Source: Prorocentrum cordatum (taxonomy: Eukaryota > Sar > Dinophyceae > Prorocentrales > Prorocentraceae). Taken from it: a stretch of DNA of 64,000 bases. The translations under genes were made by a program, and so were the position numbers. The notes beneath the pieces are model-generated. The model was not told where the DNA came from. It saw only the letters and a program-made list of their open reading frames with translations, and did not search any database. The stretch covers positions 353,801-417,800 of the forward strand of contig CAUYUJ010021170.1 in NCBI GenBank assembly GCA_963575745.1. Direction: 5' to 3'. Position 1 is the stretch's first letter. Each line of letters opens with the position of its first letter. Below, in pieces: positions 21,872 to 29,981 of the stretch.

Positions 21872-23149
21872 ATGGGGAGTGGCGGCGGCGGACGCGGGGC
21901 GGGCAGCGCCTGGTCGGGGACCCCGAATCGCCAGAGAGTGCCCCCGTGGAAGAGGAGCAGCAGTGGCAGTCGCCCTCCTCGCAGCAGCTACGTGGTGTGT
22001 GACGGGTGCAGCAGATGGCGCTACTGCAAGAATATCACCAGCAAAGGCGACCTCTGCATCTGCGGCAAGAATCTCGCCTGCCTCGTCCCTGACGGACACG
22101 TTTTCCGTGACGAGGATGGTGGGTGGGTGGCAGCACAGCCCCAAGGAGGAACCTCGCCCAGGATCAGCTGGGCAGATGGTTGGCAGCCAGGAGGCGGTGC
22201 TGGCGGGAAAGGGCAAGGAGGCCAACGCCAGCCACCACCTCACGACAAGACCGCCGATCTCAAGGCCGCAGCCGCAGCAGCATACGGCAAACTCAGCAAG
22301 GACGACCCGCTCAGGCAGCACTACGAGGCCCTCTGGCCAGAGCTCGCCGCAGCCAAGCCACCAGCAGATCAACCAGTCGTTGGATTCAAGGCAGTGGAGG
22401 CAGCAGCTCGGCGCTTGGACAAACTCCAGAAGAAGGTACGATCGGCAGGGGAGCAAGTGGAGAGTGCCCAGCAGTACTTGGCTGAGAGTGAACGCAAGCT
22501 TCGTGAAGCTATGGAAGCCTCCATTGCAGCAGAAGATGAGTTCGACAAGCTCAAGGCCACAGTCGGCAAGCAAGAGGCACCAGCCGAACCCGCAGACGAG
22601 AAGCCAACGCTGGCAGCCCTCCTGGAGCAGTTCGAGCACGAGCCTGATGACTTCCACAAGTGGTCCGAGCCTGACAAGGAGGTCTGGCGAGCTGCAAAGG
22701 CCAAGGGCGAGCGCATGGCCCAGACGGTCAAGGAGCACGAGGAGGAGACGGCGAAGCACCTGCGACTTCTGGAGGAAGAGACGGCCAGGCACCAGGAGCA
22801 GCTGCGCCAGCTCGAGCAGGCCCGCACCAAGCGCCTGTCAAAGAGCGGAGAGCCAGACCCAGAAGCAGCAGAAGCCCCACCAGGCAAGCGTGTCTGCGCT
22901 GCCAGCCCAGCCCCTCAGCGAGGTGCCACCACAGGCGCTGAGGCAGCAGGGTCAGCTGTTGCGGCTGCGCCTAACGGCGCCGCGGCAGCTGCCCAACCAG
23001 AAGCAGGTGCAGCAGAACATGACAAAGCAGAGGGACGCCGAGCTAGAGTGGAGGCCCACATCCAGGAGGCGCGGGAGAAGGTCTCGCAGGCCAAACGCGC
23101 CGAGACAGTCGTCGACGCAGAAGGGCAAGGTGACCACTCAGCAGGGTAG
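21872..23149 (+). CDS. LINE ORF1: zinc-binding and coiled-coil protein
   Basis: The 425-residue product starts at an ATG in a strong context (GCAGCCATGG). Residues 43-65 read CDGCSRWRYCKNITSKGD followed by CICG, a Cys-rich segment that resembles a small zinc ribbon, suited to nucleic-acid binding. Residues about 170-325 are strongly helical and charged (RLDKLQKKVRSAGEQVESAQ, ETAKHLRLLEEETARHQEQL), typical of a coiled coil. An Ala/Pro-rich tail follows. The frame is open further upstream to 21203, but that part lies before the spliced leader and is not considered transcribed. It overlaps the next ORF by about 130 bp in another frame. By analogy to other LINE ORF1 proteins it would coat the element RNA; this role is inferred. 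Confidence 0.75.
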   Translation: MGSGGGGRGAGSAWSGTPNRQRVPPWKRSSSGSRPPRSSYVVCDGCSRWRYCKNITSKGDLCICGKNLACLVPDGHVFRDEDGGWVAAQPQGGTSPRISWADGWQPGGGAGGKGQGGQRQPPPHDKTADLKAAAAAAYGKLSKDDPLRQHYEALWPELAAAKPPADQPVVGFKAVEAAARRLDKLQKKVRSAGEQVESAQQYLAESERKLREAMEASIAAEDEFDKLKATVGKQEAPAEPADEKPTLAALLEQFEHEPDDFHKWSEPDKEVWRAAKAKGERMAQTVKEHEEETAKHLRLLEEETARHQEQLRQLEQARTKRLSKSGEPDPEAAEAPPGKRVCAASPAPQRGATTGAEAAGSAVAAAPNGAAAAAQPEAGAAEHDKAEGRRARVEAHIQEAREKVSQAKRAETVVDAEGQGDHSAG

Positions 23150-25700
23150 CCGCCCCAAGGCGAGCGCGAAGAAGGCTCGCCGCCCTTACCACATCGACTT
23201 CTTCAATGCCACGACCTGGGGCCCCCAGGCACAGGGCTACCTCATGGAGATCAACGACACCAAGGACAGGGACATCATTGGCATCGCGGAGCACCACCTC
23301 CGCCAGCCTGCGCAGATAGGCAAGGCAAGAGCGGCGCTCAGGAGGAATGGCATGCACAGCTACTGGACCAAGGCACGGCCAGGAGAAGGAGAAGGCACTC
23401 GAGGTGGAACGTGTGCCATTACGCGAGGATCCTTGGACGTCCAGGACAGGATCGCGGGCTTCGACGAGCACTACCTGCACGAGGACGGCAGCGACGTCAC
23501 GGTGGTGATCTCCAACCTGCACAAGGTCCGCTTCGCAGTGGCCTTCGTCTACCTTGAGTGTGGGACGGGCTTTGGAGAGAGGAGCGTCGACATCCTCTGC
23601 GACCTGCGGGAAAAGATGGCCGTCTGGGGAGGGCCATGGGCAGCGCTTGGGGACTTCAACATGACGCCGTCGGAGTTCAACAACAGCATCTGGCCCAGGG
23701 TGCTGAATGCCCAAGTAGCAGCGGCGGAGGATGGCGCCCCCACGTGCTTCCCAGCAGGAGGCGAAGCCAGGTGCATCGATTTCGCGCTGATCTCGCAGGG
23801 CCTGGCGCCGCATTTTGACCAGCTAGAGCTGCTCAGGACCGTGCCGTGGAAGCCGCACATTGGCATCCGCTTGAAGCTGAGAGGGCGGCCTCTAAAGCTC
23901 AAGGGCAGGGTACTTCGCAGGCCAGCAGCCATAAAGCCACCAGTCGCAGTCGAGAGAATGCCGAAGTCCAGAGCCGCTTGCAGGCGAGCGGCGCGAGGAG
24001 GCCAGGAGGCCATGCGTCGACGTCAGCAAGCGTTGGCAGAGGCAGGATGCGACCATGAAGAAAACGACATGGAGCCAGTGCCGCAGCTGTACTACGACAA
24101 GGAGGCCCATCACGTCATCCCTGACGAGCTGTGGCAGGCCACCTCCGAGAGGGTCAACTTGCGTGTCTACGACGAGTTGCCCCAGCACTTGCAGCACACT
24201 GTCGTCGGCAAGATGATGGAGCGGGACATGCTGGATCTGGGGCAACAGTACGACCACTTCGCTAGCACACTCGAGCTCAGCCTGTGCGAGAGCATCGGCA
24301 TCCCAGAGGAAGAGCGAGGACGTCATCTCGGGCACAGCAGGCCCCCGAGCTACAAGAGCGCGCGCATCAAGGACACCGTCACCTCTACGCCATGGGCAGG
24401 GGTTGAAAGGAAGATCCATGCGTGGTGGGCGGAGATCTCCTCCTTGGTGCGGCAGCTCTCGCACCGCGACGCCCGAGCGCAGGAGGCAGCGGCATGGCGA
24501 CAGGGCAAGACCCATGCACCTCCCGATGAGGACTCGGGAGGAGGACAGGGCCCGTTGGAGTCGGAGCCTGGCCCCGTCATGTCGGGCAGCCAGGAAGGCC
24601 ACGAAGAAGGCGACCCAGCACCAGCCTTGAGCCCATCGAAGAGCTCGGGAGGAAGCTCGGTGGCACGCTCCCCCACCGAGCGGGGCAAGGGCCCCCCCGA
24701 GCTGCAGCAGCGGAGCGCAGGCAGTGGAGGCGCAGCAGGAGGCGACCCAGACCTCCACGTGGGACAAACCCACAGCACCGCAGACAGCTGCCCAGAAGGG
24801 ATGCACAGGGGTGCCCTTCCCCCACCAGCAGGGCGCAACTCCATGGACATCCAAGATCACGACCCCTTCGAGGATGAGGAGGACTACTTGGAGTACCGCC
24901 AGGAGATCGCAGACCAGGAAAACAGCGATGGGTACCACCAGCACATCGAGGGGCAGCAGGCCAGCCTCGAGTCCAGCCAGACCGCTCGCCGTCGAGCAGC
25001 TGGACCTGATTCTCACCCACCAGCAGGGCGCAGCACTATGGACGTCCAAGACCTCGACCCCTTCGAGGAAGAGGAGGACCGCGTCCAGAACCGCCAGGAG
25101 TCCGCAGACCAGGAGGACTGCGATGAGTACCACCAGCGTATCGAGGGGCAGCAGGATGGCAACGGCTACGGCCAGACCGCACGTCGTCAGGCAGCTGGAT
25201 CTGGTGAAACCGCCCCAGGTGACACGCACTGCTCACCTCCTCAGCCAGCTGGCACTCAGGAGGCAGAGGGTACCGATCACCTGAGGAGTCAGAACCATGC
25301 GCCGCCAAGCCCAGAGGCAGATGAGCAACGAGATATGGGCCTGCCCCCTTCAGACCCCTGGAATGACGACCAACACCAGCGGGAGAGGGAAGACTACGTG
25401 GCCATGAGAGACGACCTGGAGCACTGGGCGGCCATCTGGATGGATAACTTGGTGCAGCTCCCCACGGACAACAGCAACTGGATGCAGATCTGTGTGCCGT
25501 TCCTGGAGACCATCCTGGGAGGCGGAGGCAACAATGGCATGGTGAGACTGCTCAGGCGTAGGTACCAGCAGGCCGGCCTCAGCCACATCATCAGGGACCT
25601 CTGCGAGCGAGCATGGAGAGACATGCAGAACCACGACGCCGAGGCTTTCTCCAAGGACTTGCGCGAGAGGTGCCGACGAGGAGGCACGAATTGGAAATGA
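23019..25700 (+). CDS. LINE endonuclease (EEP family) with long acidic linker
   Basis: The frame is open from the ATG abutting the spliced leader (21768), but before 23019 it is Ser/Arg-rich and looks like a shadow of ORF1; the ATG at 23019 is the most plausible start (893 residues). The endonuclease spans about 23186-23890: FFNATTWG at the N-terminus, IIGIAEHHL (catalytic Glu), GDFNMTP near 23649, CIDFALIS near 23772 and PHIGI near 23853, matching the order of exonuclease-endonuclease-phosphatase motifs. A 600-residue linker follows with two tandem 65-residue acidic modules (24793-25200). The frame ends at 25700, after which the coding sequence goes on in the -1 frame. Function: nicking of target DNA to prime reverse transcription. 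Confidence 0.8.
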   Translation: MTKQRDAELEWRPTSRRRGRRSRRPNAPRQSSTQKGKVTTQQGSRPKASAKKARRPYHIDFFNATTWGPQAQGYLMEINDTKDRDIIGIAEHHLRQPAQIGKARAALRRNGMHSYWTKARPGEGEGTRGGTCAITRGSLDVQDRIAGFDEHYLHEDGSDVTVVISNLHKVRFAVAFVYLECGTGFGERSVDILCDLREKMAVWGGPWAALGDFNMTPSEFNNSIWPRVLNAQVAAAEDGAPTCFPAGGEARCIDFALISQGLAPHFDQLELLRTVPWKPHIGIRLKLRGRPLKLKGRVLRRPAAIKPPVAVERMPKSRAACRRAARGGQEAMRRRQQALAEAGCDHEENDMEPVPQLYYDKEAHHVIPDELWQATSERVNLRVYDELPQHLQHTVVGKMMERDMLDLGQQYDHFASTLELSLCESIGIPEEERGRHLGHSRPPSYKSARIKDTVTSTPWAGVERKIHAWWAEISSLVRQLSHRDARAQEAAAWRQGKTHAPPDEDSGGGQGPLESEPGPVMSGSQEGHEEGDPAPALSPSKSSGGSSVARSPTERGKGPPELQQRSAGSGGAAGGDPDLHVGQTHSTADSCPEGMHRGALPPPAGRNSMDIQDHDPFEDEEDYLEYRQEIADQENSDGYHQHIEGQQASLESSQTARRRAAGPDSHPPAGRSTMDVQDLDPFEEEEDRVQNRQESADQEDCDEYHQRIEGQQDGNGYGQTARRQAAGSGETAPGDTHCSPPQPAGTQEAEGTDHLRSQNHAPPSPEADEQRDMGLPPSDPWNDDQHQREREDYVAMRDDLEHWAAIWMDNLVQLPTDNSNWMQICVPFLETILGGGGNNGMVRLLRRRYQQAGLSHIIRDLCERAWRDMQNHDAEAFSKDLRERCRRGGTNWK
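24793..25205 (+). repeat. Tandem 195-bp coding duplication in the endonuclease linker
   Basis: Module 1 has PPPAGRNSMDIQDHDPFEDE and module 2 has HPPAGRSTMDVQDLDPFEEE, with corresponding ATG codons exactly 195 bp apart (24843, 25038). Both end in GQTARRQAAG- or SQTARRRAAG-type sequence. A third, more diverged copy lies in the last ORF at about 30815-31010. Confidence 0.85.
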
Positions 25701-28700
25701 TGCATTGGAGGGAGCTCGCAAACCTGCGGAGGTTCATGCGAGAAGTTATAGGCGAAAGAGCACCAGAAGGAGCAGCGCGAAGACAACTACATGATGCTCC
25801 AGGTACAGGCAGTGGCCAGAGTAGCCGCCGAGTGCAGCAGGTCCGCACCCACAGTGGCCGCCAGACGCAGCAGCAGATCAACACAAGACAGCAGCTTGCC
25901 CAGCAGCTCAACCAGCCTGACCCAGGCAGGCTGAACGATGAAGGTGCAGCCAAGGACCAGCAGCAGGCCCTCCTCGCAGACCTGCACGCGATAGCAGAGG
26001 GCGCCCTCGTGGACCCAGGGACGATCAGCAGGGTAGCAGAGGAGGTAAAGAGCATGGCCAAGCTGCTTACAAAGGCGGTGAAGAAGGCGTACATCCACTG
26101 GGTGCACGACGCCACGGCAGGCAGTGCGAAGATGGCCCACGCCTACACCAAAGCAGCGGAGCGCAGCCATCTGGAGGACATCCTAGAGCACGAGGGCCAG
26201 GTCATCAACCACCCGCAGCAGCTGGTGGACTTGCGCAAAGAAGCATGGCAACGCAGGTGGACACGAGATGCGCAGAAGGCCGAGAGGATCCAAGAGGCGC
26301 TGGCCAAGCTGAGGCAGGCTGCCCTGGCCCAAGAGAATACCCTCGAGCCCATCAGCAAGGACATCATAGGCTCCATCATCCAGCACCTGAAGAGCAATGC
26401 AGGCCAAGGAGCGGACTGGTGGAGGGCTCCAGAGCTCAAGGCCATGGGAGCCCAAGGGCTGGAAGACTTCGTGCAGTGCCTGACCAGCTGTGAGCAACGG
26501 GCAGCCTGGCCGTGGCAATTCTACCTGGTGCTGGAGCTGCTGCTGGGTAAGAAGCAAGGAATCGGGGGAGAGCGCCCCATCGGCCTCATGCCCATGCCGT
26601 ACCGCATCTGGAGCGCAGCCAGGAGGCCCATAGTAGCCACCTGGAGCAAGGCAGCGGCGGGCTTCTGGGATACGGCAGTAGCTGGCTCCTCAGCGCTGCG
26701 AGTGGCAATGCACAGACTTATGAGGGCAGAAGCCGCCACGGAGATGGGCTTTCATGCAGCAGGAGTGTTCTACGAAGCGGCAAACTTCTACGACAACATA
26801 GGCCTCGACCAGCTGATCGAGAAGGCCAGTGCCCTCCAGTGCCCGTTGCTGCCGCTGGCAATGGCCGTGCAGATGTACCTTGCGCCCAGGGCCATCATGG
26901 CCCACAGCCTCTTCTCGGACATCTTTGAGCCTACCAACAGCATGGTAGCAAGCTGTGGCCAAGCGGTAGACCTCACCAGACCGCTCTTGTATGGAATCCT
27001 GGATGCAGCGCACAGGCACCACATCTTCGTCGTCATGCAGCAGTACCTGGACGACTTGGCCCTGCAGGTAGAGGGCGCGCGGCGGCAGGTCATTGACCAG
27101 ATCAAGCACGTGGCGGCGCTGGTGCACGATGGTTTCAAGCAGCTCGCGATCCCCATCTCTGTCAAGACGGCAGTGGTGGCCTCGGACAAGGACCTCCAGG
27201 CAGAAGTCGCCAGCATCCTGGACAGCCTGGGCACCCCCAACAAGCAACCAGGGGTGGTGCGCGACCTCGGCGTGGACACCAGCCTTGGAAAGCAGCTGCG
27301 GCGACCCACCCATGCCGCGCGCCAGGCCAAGGCCAAGCAGAGGGTGGCCAAGCTCAGGGGCCTGGCGAAGACGGACGCCAGAGGCGCGGCAAAGGTCTAT
27401 GCAGCAGGTGCCTACTGCCAGCAGGCTTGGGACTTACCAGCGCACGGCATCACGCCCACGGAGGCGAAGTTGGTCAGGGCAACGGAGGCAGCGCTCCTCA
27501 CAGGCGGACACAAGGCTGGACGCTGCACGTCCACCATCCTCCTGATCCAGAGGGGTATGCAAGAGGCAGTCACCCGAGCCATCGGCGACCAGATCAAGCA
27601 GTTCTGGCTCACCGTAGTCGACCACCCGACGGAGCTCAAGAGGTACCAGAGGGGCTGGCTCCTGCTCTACGCCAAGCTGGGCGCCCTGGAACCCAACCGC
27701 AGGTGGCAGCAGGTCAAGGGGCCTATGGCAGGGGTCATTGTGCAGTTGCTTGGGTTAGGCTGGATACCGCGACGCCTGGACAGCTGGATCAGCCCAGCAG
27801 GTGACGAGTGGGCCTACAGGCCAGATGACATTCCCCACTTCGGCGCGCTCCTGCATGAGGTCCAGCAGAGCGCGCAGCAGCAGCTCTGGCAGCAGGCAGC
27901 TGGCCATCGCAGTGGAGAAGGACTTCAGGCTGGAGGCGACCTCTATCAGCTGCAGCGCCACCTAGGAAGAAGGAGGCGTAAAGGACAGCATGCAGAGGCA
28001 GCCATGCTGGAGACCATAGCGGTGGCGGGCATCTGGACCAGGGAGCGTCGCAGGGCGGCCAACCTCAACCAAGAAGGCGACGACACCTGCGCGAGATGCG
28101 GCGAGGCGATAGAGACAGAGGAACACCGCTACTATGCATGCCCTGCCAACGCAGAAATAGGGCACAGCAATGACACCGACCTGGCGAAGAAGGCGAAGGA
28201 CGCGCTGGACCAGCGGCAGGACCTGCATTTCTGGCTCCGAGGCATCCCGCCAGCGGCCTGGGCAGCCAAGGTCGACCCAGACGAAGACGCGGCGAAGGCG
28301 GCGCAGATCTTCTGCACCAGCGAAGAGGCACAAGCTGCAGCCCAGTCAGGGCACAAGGTACGAGCAGACTATGTTTTTACGGATGGCTCAGGTGGTGCAG
28401 GGGAAACGGCCAGGGACCCCCGCCTCAGACGCTGCGGCTGGGCAGTGGTGGCATTCAGGTTCGACGAACAAGGGCGTCCGCAGGAAGTGGCTGCCTGGCA
28501 CGGCACAATCAGGGCACCGCACACGGTGCCACGGGCAGAGCTCACCGCCATGAGCAAAGCCATCGGGTACACCACGGCGGCGACAGCCAGGGGGCTCAAC
28601 ATAGTCAGCGATTGCAAATGCGCCCTGGACGCACTCAAGCAGATCCAGGACCCTGAGGATCTGGACTACAGGAGCACGAACTGCGACCTCTGGCTCCAGA

Positions 28701-29428
28701 CGAAGCAGCAGCTACAGAACAGCACGGACACCATCATGGGCCACCACATCCCGAGCCACCTGATTGAGCACCCAACCGAGCTGGAGAGGTGGAATGGTCC
28801 CACCTGGTGGGTCATAGGTAACGGGATGGCAGATAAGTACGCGGGTTGGGGGGCGGAGCACGGAGCACTGGATCCAGATATCATCGTGCAGCAGCAGATC
28901 AGAGACCAGATCACCATGGCGGTGCAGAACCGACTGCTGGCCATCAACATGGCGGCGACGGTGGAGGACCCCAACAAGGCCCCTCAGCGCCCCAAGGCCA
29001 AGCGGCGAAAGCCGCAGACGGCGAGGGACAGGGCAGCCCAACAGGGACACGACCTGCGAAAACTACATCCGCGATGGTGGTGTGCAACGTGCCGCAGTGG
29101 CCCAGCCAAAAGGACAAAGCATCAGAGACTGGTTGGCAGAGACGGGAAAATGCCTCGGGAAGTACGGCGGCCACCAGGACCAGCACGGCAACGTCAGGCT
29201 CGACTTCAAGGCGGTGCAGATCGGCACGCAGGTGGTGCACGGCTCCCACAAGACGCAGTGCACCCATGGCTGGCTCTGGTGCGAGAAATGTGGCGGCACC
29301 AGCTACCTTGGGGACCACAAGAGCAGGATCGTGGCAGGAGTGGCAAGGAAGCTGGCAAGGCCATGTCAGCCCCCAGCAGCAGCAGGGCGGCGAGTCTTGG
29401 AGGACATGCAGAGGGGCAAGCTGCCTAG
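25613..29428 (+). CDS. LINE reverse transcriptase with RNase H
   Basis: Starts with ATG inside the end of the previous ORF; clear coding follows from about 25685. RT motifs: GERPIGLMPMPYRIW near residue 320, VFYEAANFYDNIG (motif A, with Glu where the first catalytic Asp is usual), SCGQAVDLTRPLLYG (motif B region, divergent) and YLDDLALQ at residues 478-485 (YxDD). A CARCGEAIETEEHRYYAC zinc-finger-like segment begins at residue 826. RNase H: FTDGSG (Asp at residue 924), RAELTA, SDCKCAL and GNGMADKYAG give the full D-E-D-D set. The sequence after about residue 1160 (position 29100) appears out of frame, the true continuation being the frame at 29082. Role: synthesis of element cDNA and removal of RNA from the hybrid. 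Confidence 0.85.
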   Translation: MERHAEPRRRGFLQGLAREVPTRRHELEMMHWRELANLRRFMREVIGERAPEGAARRQLHDAPGTGSGQSSRRVQQVRTHSGRQTQQQINTRQQLAQQLNQPDPGRLNDEGAAKDQQQALLADLHAIAEGALVDPGTISRVAEEVKSMAKLLTKAVKKAYIHWVHDATAGSAKMAHAYTKAAERSHLEDILEHEGQVINHPQQLVDLRKEAWQRRWTRDAQKAERIQEALAKLRQAALAQENTLEPISKDIIGSIIQHLKSNAGQGADWWRAPELKAMGAQGLEDFVQCLTSCEQRAAWPWQFYLVLELLLGKKQGIGGERPIGLMPMPYRIWSAARRPIVATWSKAAAGFWDTAVAGSSALRVAMHRLMRAEAATEMGFHAAGVFYEAANFYDNIGLDQLIEKASALQCPLLPLAMAVQMYLAPRAIMAHSLFSDIFEPTNSMVASCGQAVDLTRPLLYGILDAAHRHHIFVVMQQYLDDLALQVEGARRQVIDQIKHVAALVHDGFKQLAIPISVKTAVVASDKDLQAEVASILDSLGTPNKQPGVVRDLGVDTSLGKQLRRPTHAARQAKAKQRVAKLRGLAKTDARGAAKVYAAGAYCQQAWDLPAHGITPTEAKLVRATEAALLTGGHKAGRCTSTILLIQRGMQEAVTRAIGDQIKQFWLTVVDHPTELKRYQRGWLLLYAKLGALEPNRRWQQVKGPMAGVIVQLLGLGWIPRRLDSWISPAGDEWAYRPDDIPHFGALLHEVQQSAQQQLWQQAAGHRSGEGLQAGGDLYQLQRHLGRRRRKGQHAEAAMLETIAVAGIWTRERRRAANLNQEGDDTCARCGEAIETEEHRYYACPANAEIGHSNDTDLAKKAKDALDQRQDLHFWLRGIPPAAWAAKVDPDEDAAKAAQIFCTSEEAQAAAQSGHKVRADYVFTDGSGGAGETARDPRLRRCGWAVVAFRFDEQGRPQEVAAWHGTIRAPHTVPRAELTAMSKAIGYTTAATARGLNIVSDCKCALDALKQIQDPEDLDYRSTNCDLWLQTKQQLQNSTDTIMGHHIPSHLIEHPTELERWNGPTWWVIGNGMADKYAGWGAEHGALDPDIIVQQQIRDQITMAVQNRLLAINMAATVEDPNKAPQRPKAKRRKPQTARDRAAQQGHDLRKLHPRWWCATCRSGPAKRTKHQRLVGRDGKMPREVRRPPGPARQRQARLQGGADRHAGGARLPQDAVHPWLALVREMWRHQLPWGPQEQDRGRSGKEAGKAMSAPSSSRAASLGGHAEGQAA

Positions 29429-29981
29429 AGGAGCTAAGCCAGCAGCAGACCCAGCTGATGAGGGTCTCGACGAGATCACCATGCCAGGTGAATTCAAGCT
29501 CGGCCAGACTAACCACGAGGTGATCGATCTGGACGGGGACAGCTCAGAGGCAGGGGACCCGCAGCCAGCTCCGCAGCAGCCACCCAGCCATCCGTACTCT
29601 GTCGTCCACGCCAGCTTGAGGCTCGTCGACCACATGGAGGGCTACGCAGAGCTGTGGATGAACATGGTCGACCAAGGGGTCTGGGACGATATGGACGACT
29701 GGATGGAGCACTGCGTACTTACCGCACCTCCTGGCCATCACCAATGTGGGTGGCAGGACGGACACGCAAGAGCAGACCAGGGCCGTCACCGCGCAGGAGA
29801 TCCAGCAGATAAAGGACGTCTGCGAAGAAGTCTGGCGCAACACGCACCGCACGCGACGGAGGCTCATGACCAGGATGCTTACCCTCCCGTATGGCGCATG
29901 GCAGCAGGCAGCAAGAGTGCACATGGACGCCTTTCACAACAGAAGGAACAACATCATTGCGCACAGCATCCCCAGCAGTGA
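29082..29981 (+). CDS. LINE C-terminal Cys/His segment (frameshifted continuation)
   Basis: Between about 29100 and 29725 this frame carries the natural continuation of the RT/RNase H protein: GQSIRDWLAETGKCLGKYGG, a CTHGWLWCEKCGG motif with a His just upstream (HGSHKTQC), then VARKLARPCQPP and an acidic stretch. The His-Cys-Cys arrangement near a Trp resembles the C-terminal finger of dinoflagellate LINEs. There is no ATG at its start (the open frame begins with GTG), so it is a continuation after a +1 shift, not a separate gene. Beyond about 29725 the coding signal moves to the next frame and the remainder to 29981 is shadow. Confidence 0.6.
   Translation: MQRAAVAQPKGQSIRDWLAETGKCLGKYGGHQDQHGNVRLDFKAVQIGTQVVHGSHKTQCTHGWLWCEKCGGTSYLGDHKSRIVAGVARKLARPCQPPAAAGRRVLEDMQRGKLPRGAKPAADPADEGLDEITMPGEFKLGQTNHEVIDLDGDSSEAGDPQPAPQQPPSHPYSVVHASLRLVDHMEGYAELWMNMVDQGVWDDMDDWMEHCVLTAPPGHHQCGWQDGHARADQGRHRAGDPADKGRLRRSLAQHAPHATEAHDQDAYPPVWRMAAGSKSAHGRLSQQKEQHHCAQHPQQ

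Noticed and set aside
21768-23018. N-terminal 417 codons of the endonuclease frame as real protein
   Set aside because: Ser/Arg-rich with no structure, consistent with a shadow of ORF1; retained only as a question in the findings.
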